Source of the DNA: Brachypodium distachyon
Taxonomy: Eukaryota; Streptophyta; Magnoliopsida; Poales; Poaceae
Assembly (NCBI RefSeq): GCF_000005505.3
Contig: NC_016131.3
Location: 30,309,001 to 30,373,000 of the forward strand
Direction: 5' to 3'
Length of the DNA stretch: 64,000 nucleotides
Below are positions 32,648 through 43,139 of the stretch, piece after piece; positions within the stretch are counted from its first letter, which is position 1, and each line of letters opens with the position of its first letter. The notes beneath the pieces were generated by a model, which saw nothing but the letters and a program-made list of their open reading frames with translations, was not told the origin of the DNA and did no database searches. The position numbers and the translations under genes were made by a program.

Positions 32648-33760
32648 TCAAACCATACGGGATGGTTTGAGGGGGAGTGTGTTCTTCTTGTACGATATGT
32701 AAAATATCTTTTCAGTTGCTTCTTTTTCATTCTTTTATCTTTAATAAATAAAAAAATCTGAAAAAGTAATGAGCATTGTATTCCATCCTGAAATGACATT
32801 TTTGCAACCACGTTTATGTTTTGAGGACATTGTCATTTTATATGTATGCTCGTAGTCTATCACATGACTTCTAATACGAATGATAACTTGAACTAAATCT
32901 TGCCATGGTTAAACTTTGTTAGCTATTTTGGTCTTGGATACTTAATTACTAGCAATCATGAAAATATAATGATATCAAGGTTCCAAATATACAAAGACAC
33001 GTGGTGTCAAACAATTTTTACTAAATAAATATGCCAATGTCGCACTACATCTTCACGAGACTGCTTACCATTGCACTTTGGTATGAACTTGGAAGTTGCT
33101 GTATTTATTGAAACCGTTGTCTTAAGCTTCTGATTGCTTACCATTTGCCTTAAGCTTCTGATTGTTAATCATTGCACTTTGGACATAGGCTTGGCATGGT
33201 ATTTTAAATATAGGCTTGACAAGGTTGAATCGACTTGGCATATAAATTCAATGAAAATAAATATTATGCTTTTATAAAGTGCTCTGTTTAATATAATGTG
33301 CTGCAAGTTATTTTGTATTCAAGTATTGATGTAGTTGACAGGGGGAGACCATGTCTTGCAATAAATCGTAACAATACTTGATTTTTAGTCATGTGTAGAT
33401 TACATCATACTTATATACATGTCGAGTACAACTACTTTTTACATGACTTGGATGCACAATTATCATGTTCACGATGTTTCATAATGCTCATTACAACAAA
33501 GAAAAATAAAATATGACAAAATAAACATTTTTGTGTGGTTTTGATGAAATTCATTGTCAAAGGGGGAGAGATTTCAACACATATACATACCATATTTTAC
33601 CAATATTTTGGTGTTTATTGGTGTTTCTCCAACATTTTGATGTTTTTCGTTTTGTTTTCAAAACCTTGAAAATCTGAGAGTTAAGTGAATATGTGTGCCA
33701 ATCAATGTTTAATGTCTAGTGTTAAGGAGATGTTGCCAATGTTTTCATCAAGAGGGAGAT
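32648..33760 (+). other. 3' internal non-coding region of the nested Copia
   Basis: AT-rich. It holds several G-rich purine tracts (GAGGGGGAGTG at 32668, AGGGGGAGA at 33343 and 33558); the tract AAGAGGGAGAT at 33750 abuts the LTR. Confidence 0.6.
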
Positions 33761-35107
33761 TGTGAAATCATAGGTGCTGTGTAACATTGGCATGTGTTTT
33801 AGGTGAAACATTGATGTGGATACTTTGGATAATATGGATACTTATATGATGACTTGTATCTTGTTTGGACTAAGTGCTTTGCTAGTGGTGTGTTGATGCA
33901 TTAGTTTCTTATGTGAAAACATGGCGTGAGTTGTGTGAAACTTACCCTGACTCAAGTCATGGACTTGTGCTCGTACTGGTTATTTGTGTGTTCACTTTCA
34001 GGTGTTGCCGGAGCTAGAAGAACGTGGTCGATGACGGGATCGAGAGACGAAGCTTGGGAGAAACTGAGGTCGAGGGATCAATGTCATGCGGGACGTTCGT
34101 GCGAAGGAACAATGAAAGTGAAGGTTACGATGATCCGGGAGGGCACCGGTTTGTCGTACGTTGTTTATACCGGAGATGTACGGTATTGGAGATATTCGAC
34201 ACGTGATGGTCGAGTTTTGAAGATATCACAAGAAGAGTTGATGACATGGAGTGGCATCGACGTGAAGACATGTAGGCCCAACTGTGGCTGGATGAGAGCT
34301 GTTTAAAGATTAAATAGTAGCGTCATCAAGATGGCGTCTGATAGAAAAGTGGTCCACATAAAGGTTTGCGCGTCGTCGAGACGAACAACTTTGCTTTTGG
34401 ACTCATCTCAATCCGAGGTCGTATGCGGGCCCCACGGGCAGAATACCGTCCGGGACAGAGGAGTTGGTTTTGAATTCGGACTCGGTTTAGGGTCGCGAAT
34501 TTTTCCTTATAAATAAAGGGCGTCCTAGTTAGGGTTTAGCAAAGACGTGAGGGAACTCAGAGCTTTAGATCTAGATCAATTCTTGGAGAGTTCTTGGATG
34601 CATGGTTGCATCTTTTGTAATCGATCGACATCGTTGCAATAAAGAGATTCGTTGGCGGTGTCATCTCTGTTCTTCTCGGATCTTCGTGGATTCTTCGTGT
34701 TAGATCTTTCTAACACTTTGCTGCAGGTTTATCACGAGTTCATAATACTTTGCTGCAGGTTTACCACGAGATCAAGGAAGATCGCGATTACTTCATCTTT
34801 CTTGTTATTCCTCGAAATCGATTATAGATTAATTCTCGTAACTTTCTGTTAGCTCTTACTGATTTGATCATATCTTTTGATAGGTAAGTCCAATTGAGCT
34901 GATTCTTGTTGAGTTGGTTATATAATTTCAATACCTTTCTTTTGCATACTCATACGTATTTTTGGTTCATCCAATCAAAAGTTACGCCTGTTTTACTATC
35001 ACGGACAGAAAGGTGATTTAGGGTTTGAACTTTCGGGAAAAGTTTCAATTTGCTTCCGTGCAATCATTCACCCCCCCCCCCCTCCAATTGCCTATCTCGA
35101 TCTCACA
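33761..35107 (+). repeat. 3' LTR of the nested Copia element (1347 bp)
   Basis: Begins TGTGAAATC and ends CTCACA. It contains the TATA box TTATAAATAAAG near 34504 and a 12-base C run 25 bases before its end. A 30-base internal duplication (CTTTGCTGCAGGTTTA-CACGAG) lies at 34718 and 34750. Confidence 0.8.
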
Positions 35108-37138
35108 CCCCTGGTGCCGGCGAAGAGCGCGGTGCGTCTGTTTGACGGGTGGGACTCGCAGTGGTTCTTCCTCGACGTTTCGGAGACGAGCTTGCGTCAC
35201 TCCGGCAGGCTCCCTCGACACTCTGGGATTGGGGGGCTTTGGGATGTCGTCCGTCCCATGGGCACGTCCTTGGTCGAGGAGTGGGAGCTTGCCGGGATCA
35301 AGTCGGCTCGTTCGGAGCGTAGCTTTTTATGACCTTCTCGAGGAGATAGTGATGGCGGGCCGCTTCATGATGAGGGCTCAACCACAAGCGGAGCTGGTGA
35401 TCCCCTTGGCCTTCCGTCACCCACGCCGCGCGGCTAAGCGTGAGTTTCGCGATACTTGGGTTGCTGCTTCAAGTATTCTTGTTTGCTTGACACTAACCCT
35501 GGCTAGTGCTTGTGCTTGTTTTTCAGCGGCTTTTTCGCGAGAGAAGGCGGCCGAGTGGGCTTCCTGGATGGTCGGGCTGTACAACTCGGTGGAGCATCGG
35601 GCTTACGTCGATACCATCAGCGAGGGAGGATGCCACAACGTTGTGGCGGCGTGCTTCGACGACTCGGTACCGATACGCCCGGATCCCAAGTTCGGGAAGC
35701 TCATCAAGGCCGGCAAGCGGTACTCTCATCTTGCGACTCCGTCGATGATCGCCGTTGGTTCTTACCTCAGAGATACTTGTGGGAAGGTGAAGCCTCAGGT
35801 CCTGCTTGGGTTGGGTGTGCCGGTGGCCCCAATGCCCAAGATCCCTCGTCCTCCGAGTTCACGCAAGAGGAAGGTTCCTTCTCCTGACCTAGCCGACGTG
35901 GCTGAGTAGAGGTCTCCCTTGAGAGAGTCCATGGACATGCACCTAGCCGGGAAGATCGACATTGAGAAGATCCTTCCTTCGTCGCCTCACGGCTCGCGGT
36001 TTTCACCAAGAGGACCGGGCTTCAGCTTGTGGTGGATGCCTCCTCGGAAGCCAGCGGCGCGGGTGTTTTGGTGTTCTCCTTCGTTCGTGGGCCTTTGGAG
36101 GAGGAGCTTCCCGTCACCAGTGAGTGCACGCGTGTTGAGCGTTTTAATTCCCTTTTGGGAATGTTCTCACGGGGTTTTCTTGTCTTGTTTCAGGTACGGA
36201 GCCTGATGCACCTTGGGCCGAGCCCCCGATTCTGGAGGAGGGGGAGGCACTTCCGAGGACCGAGGGAGGAGTGAGAGATCCGCTCGAGGCGTTGGAGCTT
36301 GTGAGCCCGCTTTCCTCGTCTCCCTTCTTGCTAGGTCCATTTTGTCGGCCAGCGCTCACGATTTTTCTTCCTTTGCCAGGTGAGAGGCTTGGTCGAGGCC
36401 GTGGGCACCCTTCCCACTCTTAAGGCTCAGGTTGGGGTGCTTTCGGTGGCCTTGGATGCCAAGACCTCGAAGGCCAACCTTTCCCTGAGTGAGTTGGCTT
36501 CGGAGAAGGCGCGGCGGGAGGCCGTCGAGACCGAGCTTTCTCGGGTGTCGGCGGAGCTTGCGGCCATGGAGGCGAGGGCTCGCCTTGCCGAGGAGGGCCA
36601 GAGGGATGCGATCGCGAAGACCCTTTGTGCCGAGGAGAACTTGGTGGTGGCCAGCCTCAACGTGGAGCACGCTCGAGCGGAGGTCGCCTCCCTCAAGGCA
36701 GAGTCGGAGGATGCCGGGTTCGGACCAGTGTTCGCAGCTCGTGCTCGCGCCCCCTCGGATAGCCGTCCGGAGGTGGTCTTGCTCCTGCTTGCCCAGGCTT
36801 CGGAGATTTGAGAGATGATACTCTGTTTGAAGGGCTCCCCTCAGCTGGATCTTCCCCCATGTCGTACGACGGATGAGGCGAGTAGGGTGCTTACTTCACA
36901 GGTGGAGCGCCTTGAGCCCGCTGTGAAGAGGTGCCTCCTGAGTACGGGCGCTCGACTTGTTTCGCCGGCAGTCGCGGCTGTCCTGGACGGCGGTGCCGGG
37001 ACGAGTGGACTTGAGGGTGAGATGACTCACGGGGCGAAGAAGTTTCTGGCGGACCAGGGAGCTTCTCATCGCGCTCTGGCTCAATGCTTCGTGCGTTGCC
37101 TTGAGCCCGCTCTTCAGGAGAGCGACGGTGCGGCTTGA
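35108..37138 (+). pseudogene. Antisense frame of the first Gypsy element, C-terminal part
   Basis: Resumes after the nested Copia and lies opposite to pol. Pieces in several frames read SAVRLFDGWDSQWFF, AGRFMMRAQPQ, then AAEWASWMVGLYNSVEHRAYVD. 36380-36811 is a long Glu/Ala/Leu-rich coiled-coil (VETELSRVSAELAAMEARARLAEEG). 36815-37138 ends it. Splice-like GTGAGTG and CAG sites lie between pieces, so some frame changes may be introns. The coiled coil followed by a short acidic end parallels the second element (60037-60928). Function is unknown. It could be a DNA- or RNP-binding accessory protein, but nothing in the sequence shows that. Confidence 0.5.
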
Positions 37139-38120
37139 GTCTTGTTGCCTTTCGAGGCGACAAGGTACCCCAGCTGGTTACTTATGCGATGTTGCATATC
37201 CACTTATAACATAACCTCATGACTTGCATGTTCTAGGCTTAGACATAGAGGTTGTAAGGCACCTTTTTTTATGTGCTTTATGCTTCGCTATGTAGTCAAC
37301 ATTGTCGGAAATGTCAACTTAGCTCACCATGCGGCCAACATTATCGAAAATGTTAACTTGGCTCAACATGTGTTCTTTGGAGTACTCTATTTCCTTCTCG
37401 GCAAAGTATTATATTTCCTTAGTTTATACAGCTCGCGATCGTTCGCTATAATCAGACTTTCGCGTAATCAATTGCTGTCGCCGTTGGGATACGACTTGAC
37501 TTCGGTGCCTTAGGCCATGGTTACGAGCCATGTATCCTATTACCCTGGTGGGGGTCGCTATCGATATGCCGGTAGTGATCCGGACATTTCGACCTGCCGT
37601 TTGGGGAAATTCATGCGGAATTTCTCCTCTTCAGACTTCAGGAAGCTATGTTTTCCTGCGATTATTATGGAGCCTTAACTCGGTTACTATCATGCAGGCC
37701 CGTGCGCGACGTCTCGCGCGGGTAGCATAGTTCTCCGAGGTAAGTAAGCTCATGCATAACTCGCTTATTTACGGTTCTCCTTAAATGCATCTTAAGGAGT
37801 TTCCGGTCCTCGGGGGACTTGGTTCTACTTGGCGGATGGCCTCGAGGCACGCTAGGATCCACCGAGGAACGGATCGCTGGTGGCGACTTATGTCCGAAGA
37901 CATCTTTAGGTGATGCCTGAGCCAATGTAGGCCCTTCGGCGTCCCTTGGTGAGCGGCACTAGGGCAGCAACTCGGTTTTGGGGATCGTCCCTTCGTGACA
38001 TTGCTGCTCGACGGGATTCCCTTTACGACGGTGGGCCGTATGAGTGTCTCGTGTCACTCTTTATCAAGGACTCGTTTTTATTGATTCCTTGCTTGCTTGT
38101 CTTAAGATATGGCCCGATGG
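37139..38120. other. Spacer between antisense frame and integrase remnant
   Basis: No domain is recognisable on either strand. A roughly 43-base imperfect tandem pair (AACATT-TCG-AAATGT-AACTT) lies at 37296-37375. The missing integrase core should have lain here. Confidence 0.45.
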
Positions 38121-38420
38121 TCACTTACAATATTGTGATTGCGTCTTGCACCATGGTGGGCCAATAGAATCCCTGTCGTAAAGCTTTTGCCACGGTAGCT
38201 CTTGGCGCAAGATGATGGCCGCATACTCCGGAGTGGATCTCCTGGATGAGCTCAGCCCCTTGTCGGGGGTTATGCATTTGAGTAGCGCGGCCGCACCCTT
38301 CTTGTAAAGGATGCCATCGAGGAGGACGTACATCTTTGCTTTTGAAAGCAAAGTTTTGGCGCTTGGGCCTCCCGCCTCCTCATCCTCCTCTCCTTTCAAG
38401 GCGCGGATAATTGGCGTCAT
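38121..38420 (-). pseudogene. Integrase N-terminal remnant of the first Gypsy element
   Basis: Reads KMYVLLDGILYKKG and LLKCITPDKG. This is the segment before the HHCC zinc-binding domain in Tat-type integrases. It then goes out of frame and ends in a PPWCKTQ-like tail. No D,D(35)E core follows. Confidence 0.7.
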
Positions 38421-38506
38421 CTAAGAGGGTGGATTGTCGATGTCCATGTTGGTCTTTGAAGTTTCGTCAGAGTCATCGGCTTCTTCTCCTATGGATGGGG
38501 CGCGGA

Positions 38507-40717
38507 TCACCTCGAAGAATGCGCCGGGTGGCAGAGGTTCCTTGGAACCGGCCGTTCGGGCAAGGTGATTTTCTTCTGTGGGATGTGTCGTGCCTCCATG
38601 CCCAGGAAGTACCGTTCCACTTTGCGAACTTCTTCAATATACTTCTTCACCCTTTCATCAATGCATTGATATGACTTGTCCATTTGGTTTATCACCAGCT
38701 GGGAGTCACCTTGGATGAGAAGGCGTCGAACACCCATGGCCTTAGCCAACCGGAGTCCGAGAAGGAGTGCTTCGTACTCCACCATGTTGTTGGTTGCGTT
38801 GAAGTCGAGGTGGGCGGCGTACTCCAGGATCTTCCCTTCGGGGCTGATGAGTACGACTCCAGCCCCAGCACCGTTGAGATGCTTGGAGCAGTCGAACCTC
38901 ATTATCCAATCTGGTTCGGGGGGCCCGGCCCTGGGTGATGTCTCTTCGAGCGGGGCTTGCGGCGCATGCCACTCAGCCACGAAGTCGGTGAGGACCTGGG
39001 ATTTTATAGCCGTTTTCGCGGTAAGCTCCAGTGAGAAGGGAGCTAGTTCCGTTGCCCATTTGGCGATTCTCCCGGTGGCTTCCTTGTTGCCGAAAACTTC
39101 TCTGAGGGGGAACGTCATCGGCACCATGATGGTGTGGCCCATGAAGTAAAGATGGAGCTTTCTAGAGGCCATGAGGAGGGCGTACGCGATCTTTTCGATC
39201 TGAGTGTACCGACCCTTTGCTCCTCCCAAAGCTTCGCTCACGTAATACACCGGGCGTTGCGACCCATCTTCTTCCTTCACGAGGGCTACACTCACGGCGA
39301 CCGGAGTCACGGCGAGGTACAGGAGCAAAGGTTCTCCCTGCTTCGGGCTCGTGAGGAGTGGAGGAGTCGACAAATAGGTTTTGAGTTCCTCGAAGGCCCT
39401 TTGAGCTTTGTTAGTCCACTCAAAGTTGTTGAGGCCCTTCAGGACTTTGAAAAAACGAAGACCCTTCTCGGCTGATCGGGCGACGAATCGTCCAAATGCC
39501 GCCATCTTCCCTGCTAGGTGCTGCACATCTTTGACGGAGCGAGGAGGCTCCATCTCTAGGATGGCCCGAATTTTTTCCGGGTTGGCCTCGATCCCCCGTT
39601 GGGAGACGAGAAAACCCAAGAGTTTTCCTCCTCCAACTCCGAACGTGCACTTCTCGGGATTGAGCTTCACGCCGTATTTGCGGAGGTTGTTGAAGGTTTC
39701 TTGCAGGTCTTCGGGATGGGTACTCGCCGCTTGACTCTTGATGACGGCGTCATCAACGTAGACTTCGGCGTTTCTCCCCAATTGCCCTTTGAGGATAAGG
39801 CTGACGAGGCGTTGGAAGGTCGCACCGGTGTTCCTCAAACCAAAAGGCATTCTGCGATAGCAGAAGGTGCCAATGGGAGTGATGAATCTGGTCTTCTCCT
39901 CGTCTTCCTTGGCCATGTGGACTTGGTGATACCCTGAATAGGCGTCCAAGAAGTTTAACCTCTCGCATCCTGCTGTGGAGTCGACTAGCTGGTCGATCCG
40001 CGGGAGAGGGTAGTCGTCCTTGGGGCATGCCTTGTTCAGATCGGTGAAGTCGACACACATCCGCCACTTGCCGTTTGCTTTCTTCACCAAGACTAGATTG
40101 GCCAACCACTCGGGGTGCCAAACTTCTCGAATGAGTCCGGCCTCGGAGAGCTTCGCAATTTCTTGCTTGATGACCTTGCTTCGTTCCATGGAGAGTTTCC
40201 GGAGTTTCTGCTTCACGGGCGCCTTGTCGAGCCTTACGGCGAGTCGATGCTCCATGACGTCGCGTGAGACTCCTCCCATGTCGGAGGGAGACCAAGCGAA
40301 AAGGTCGGAGTTCTCCCGGAGTAGGTCGATGAGCTTCTTCTCGAGTTCGATCGAGAGGTCGGCTCCGATCTTCATGATGCGTGTGGCGTCGTCGTCGGAG
40401 ACACGTATCTCCTTAAGCTCTCCCTCGGGAATGGGCTTATGGATGTAGCGTTCCGGGTGATGGGTCTTGGACTCCCCTGTGCCTGAGAGCATGTGAACGC
40501 TTTTGGACGCTTCTCCCTTCTCGGCGCACTTAGTCTCGTGGCGATATAGCGTCTTCCTATCGGAGGATTGCTCGCCACGGACCGTGATCACGCTTTTTGG
40601 GCCCGGGATCTTCATGCATAGGAAGTTGTGGTGGACGGCAGCGCAGAGGCGGTTCAGGGTTATCCTGCCAAGGATGGCGTTGAAGGAGGCCTCCATGTCC
40701 ACCACGTCGAAGCGCAC
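38507..40717 (-). CDS. Tat-type Gypsy reverse transcriptase, RNase H and second (archaeal-type) RNase H
   Basis: An open frame of 736 residues, uninterrupted to a late frameshift. The end of the protease region lies at 1-60. RT is at about 150-400 with LDAYSGYHQ near 257, MPFGLRNTGATFQ near 290 and the catalytic YVDD near 320. The connection and first RNase H lie at about 410-550 (TPPLLTSPK, YTQIEKIAYALLMA). The second RNase H is at about 605-690 with FDCSKHLNGAGAG, VEYEALLLGL and QGDSQLVINQ, holding the D, E and D positions. Two RNase H domains mark the Tat lineage. The last 20 residues are out of frame compared with the family. The host element lacks its integrase. Confidence 0.85.
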   Translation of the reverse strand: MRFDVVDMEASFNAILGRITLNRLCAAVHHNFLCMKIPGPKSVITVRGEQSSDRKTLYRHETKCAEKGEASKSVHMLSGTGESKTHHPERYIHKPIPEGELKEIRVSDDDATRIMKIGADLSIELEKKLIDLLRENSDLFAWSPSDMGGVSRDVMEHRLAVRLDKAPVKQKLRKLSMERSKVIKQEIAKLSEAGLIREVWHPEWLANLVLVKKANGKWRMCVDFTDLNKACPKDDYPLPRIDQLVDSTAGCERLNFLDAYSGYHQVHMAKEDEEKTRFITPIGTFCYRRMPFGLRNTGATFQRLVSLILKGQLGRNAEVYVDDAVIKSQAASTHPEDLQETFNNLRKYGVKLNPEKCTFGVGGGKLLGFLVSQRGIEANPEKIRAILEMEPPRSVKDVQHLAGKMAAFGRFVARSAEKGLRFFKVLKGLNNFEWTNKAQRAFEELKTYLSTPPLLTSPKQGEPLLLYLAVTPVAVSVALVKEEDGSQRPVYYVSEALGGAKGRYTQIEKIAYALLMASRKLHLYFMGHTIMVPMTFPLREVFGNKEATGRIAKWATELAPFSLELTAKTAIKSQVLTDFVAEWHAPQAPLEETSPRAGPPEPDWIMRFDCSKHLNGAGAGVVLISPEGKILEYAAHLDFNATNNMVEYEALLLGLRLAKAMGVRRLLIQGDSQLVINQMDKSYQCIDERVKKYIEEVRKVERYFLGMEARHIPQKKITLPERPVPRNLCHPAHSSR

Positions 40718-40780
40718 GAGATCGGTCCGATGATTAGTGGCATCTCCGATGGTCGTGAGGAGCTCAATTTGGCCGAGCGG

Positions 40781-42274
40781 CTAGATGGACTTACCTGGGA
40801 CGAAGTCGGTTAGGGGATAAAGCGACGGTTGCAAGGAACCGTTCTTGTATCCTCCCCGTGGCTCCATCAGCTTTTTTAGCATGCTCAGGTACAAAATGTC
40901 GACGAAGCTTCCTCCATCCACAAGTATTTTCTTGAGCTCGCAATTTGAGACGATGGCCGTCACGAAGAGGGCATCGTCGTGTGGGAAGCGTATCCCCTTA
41001 GCGTCTTCCTCGGTGAAGAAAATGGGTACACTTGTCCACTTGGGCGGTGGTGTTGGAGTGAAGGTTCCAACGACGTTGACTTCGCGCGCATACTCCTTGC
41101 GTTGCCTCTTTGACCCCCGGCCTATGGCGGAGCCCCCGAGTATCACCCCGACATGGTGAGCGGGTTCTTGAAACGGGAGGTTCTCTTCCTTGGGCCCAGG
41201 GTCGGCAAGGATGACGTTGGCGGGGTGCGGGGCCTCGGGCGCCTTCTCGTCCTTGCGTCGGGCCTGCATTCGTGCTTGGAACTCTTCACGAGTTGTGATG
41301 AGCGTATTGCACTCTTCGGTGTTGTGGCTTGCCGAATTGTGGATGAGACATCTCCCGGCGCCTCCCTCGGCGGGGCGAGGAGGCTTCTTGGGCTGCCAAG
41401 TCGTTTGGGATGAGTTTTGCCCTTCGACGGCAAAGATCTTTCGAGCTTGATCGCCGAGCGGCTTCTTCCCTCGCCTCCTCTTCCTCTAGGAAGATGGTGC
41501 GGATGCTTGGGGCTGATCCGCTGCAGGAGTCCATTCGGGCGTGGCGTGTCCTTCTTGGCGATGTCTCCATCTTCGCCCTGAGCGTATTCTTGCAAGATCT
41601 AGTAGAGCTCTTCGATCGTCTTTGGCGGATTTCGACTTAGAGCGCGGTTCACTTCTCCCTGGAGAAGGCCTTGCATGCAAGCGTCGATCACGGTCGTCGA
41701 CGGTGGGTTAGCGATTTGGCTTCGGACCTTCGCAAAGCGATGGAAGAAGCTTCGGAGAGACTATCCCAGCCTTTGTTTCACGGCGTAAAGCTCGTGAGCT
41801 TGCACGGGTTCTTTGAAATTTCCCTGGAAGTTGGCGATGAAGACCTCCAGGAGGGGCTCCCATGAATGCACGGAATTTTTCCGCAGATTAAAAAACTAAG
41901 TTTGCGCCATCCCGGTGAGCGCGAGCGGAAAAAGGTTGCACATCTCCGTGGGGCCTCCACCCGCTGCTCGTATCGCGGTGGAGTAGACGTCCAGGAATTG
42001 AAGAGGGTTGCACTCTTTGTCGTATGGCCGTATCGTCGGCGGCTTGAACCTTGGCGGGAAAGCCGTGTCTTGGATCTCCCGCGGGAGCGGGGGGGGGGGG
42101 GGGGGGGGGGGCGGCCACGACCTCCGTCATGGCGCCCATGCTTGCGGTGGCGTCCGGATTGGTGAGAACTTCTCCTTCCTCGGGAGCCCCTGAGGTGCTT
42201 GCTTTTTTCGTTTGTAACCGTGTAGATTTCGCGGCAAGTTGGACACCTGATGAAGTAGGCTCCGTCGGTGCCAT
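40781..42274 (-). pseudogene. Gag and protease region of the first Gypsy element
   Basis: The ATG at 42274, 42 bases inside the 5' LTR, opens with MAPTEPTSSG. The Gag body is spread over frames at 41888-42274 and 41143-41595. 40781-41269 carries the aspartic protease site KKILVDGGSFVDI. A 23-base G run at 42089-42111 falls in the Pro-rich part of the early Gag. Several frameshifts prevent a single product. Confidence 0.75.
42089..42111. repeat. Poly(G) run, 23 bases, in the Gypsy gag
   Basis: On the gag strand it is poly(C), giving a run of Pro codons in one frame. Its length makes the frame after it uncertain. Confidence 0.9.
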
Positions 42275-42298
42275 TAAATCTTCAATTGCGGCGAGGGT

Positions 42299-42316
42299 CC
42301 CCACGATCGGCGCTAC
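42299..42316 (-). other. Primer-binding site of the first Gypsy element
   Basis: On the element's strand the LTR is followed by GTAGCGCCGATCGTGGGG. The related second element has TTGGCGCCCACCG at the same place. The expected TGGCGCC start reads TAGCGCC here, a single G-to-A change. Confidence 0.6.
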
Positions 42317-43134
42317 TGTTGTTCTTCTAGAAAACAACAAGAGTACGGGGTGCCAATGCTCGATGGCACAAATACGATAATAATATGTTGGGGTGTACGC
42401 CGGCCTTATAGCGAAGGTCGCCATACACTTGGGACAAGTTGACACGTCGATATTTTTTTAATAGGTTCGGTCGACCCTGCGGGTACGACTTAGTCCTATG
42501 TTAGGAGAGGTTTCGAGAGGGTCGTTAGCCAAGTGTTTGGGCCGAACTCGTCTTTCCAAATCACCTATGGCGAGAGATCTCTAGGGGTCGCCTCGGACTT
42601 GAGCCGAACTTGTCTTCCCAAGTAGCGAGGTTGGGATACCCTCGAGACTCTAATCCGATCCCTCTACTTCGAGTCGGGGTCGTACTAGACGGCCCGGAAC
42701 CTCGAAACTAGGCTTCCCAAATCGCGTCCCCGAGGTCGAGTCGAGACTAGGCTCGACCCAAGCACTCGAGAGTGGGCTCCTTAGGTTGCTCTAGCCCTCT
42801 CCCCTTTGATCTTATTCTAATGGAGAGTAAATGATACATGCCCCCATGGGGGGTATTTATAGCCTAGGGATCCATGACAAAGGACCATGACTATCTTTGA
42901 AGGAGAGGAAAAGTGAGAGTAAGGCAGTGAATTCATTCCGAGGGTTTTCTCGGCCCTACTCTAGCTCCTTTGACCATTGCATGGGAGATTTGACCCTTTG
43001 ACTCCTTTGACCGGTGCTTAGTTGGCATGACTATGTCTTGTTGGCGATTTGACCGGCAATTGGAATTCGTTGACTTGGTCGTCGTCACGTAAGATTGCGG
43101 TCCACCCATGTAAAGATTTTATTATATTGCGACA
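42317..43134 (-). repeat. 5' LTR of the first Gypsy element (818 bp)
   Basis: Pairs with 27286-28115; its outer end reads GCGACA against ACAACA in the partner. The right target copy ACTAC follows at 43135-43139. Confidence 0.9.
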
Positions 43135-43139
43135 ACTAC

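Larger units (their letters stand above)
30520..35107 (+). mobile_element. Degenerate Copia element nested in the Gypsy element
   Basis: The plus-strand 3' LTR at 33761-35107 (TGTGA...TCACA) is complete. The 5' LTR survives only as a piece from about 30520 to 30868, truncated at its outer end and joined straight to gag. Between them are gag with a zinc knuckle, a protease stub and RNase H; integrase and most of RT are gone. No left target duplication can be expected because that end is deleted. The insertion removed or displaced part of the Gypsy antisense frame. Confidence 0.8.
27286..43134 (-). mobile_element. Tat-type Gypsy LTR retrotransposon, 15.8 kb, with a nested Copia element
   Basis: LTRs of about 0.82 kb lie at 27286-28115 and 42317-43134, with a perfect ACTAC target duplication at 27281-27285 and 43135-43139. 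On the minus strand: 5' LTR, primer site, gag, protease, RT, RNase H, a second RNase H, an integrase remnant, a long 3' region, polypurine tract, 3' LTR. The second, archaeal-like RNase H is the hallmark of the Tat lineage. The 3' region carries a frame antisense to pol and a 4.6-kb nested Copia insertion. The integrase core is missing, so it could move only with help. Confidence 0.93.

Noticed and set aside
38507..40717. Pararetrovirus polymerase as an alternative to Gypsy pol
   Set aside because: Flanking LTRs, ACTAC target duplication, polypurine tract and the double RNase H all point to a Tat-type LTR retrotransposon; no movement or coat protein is present.
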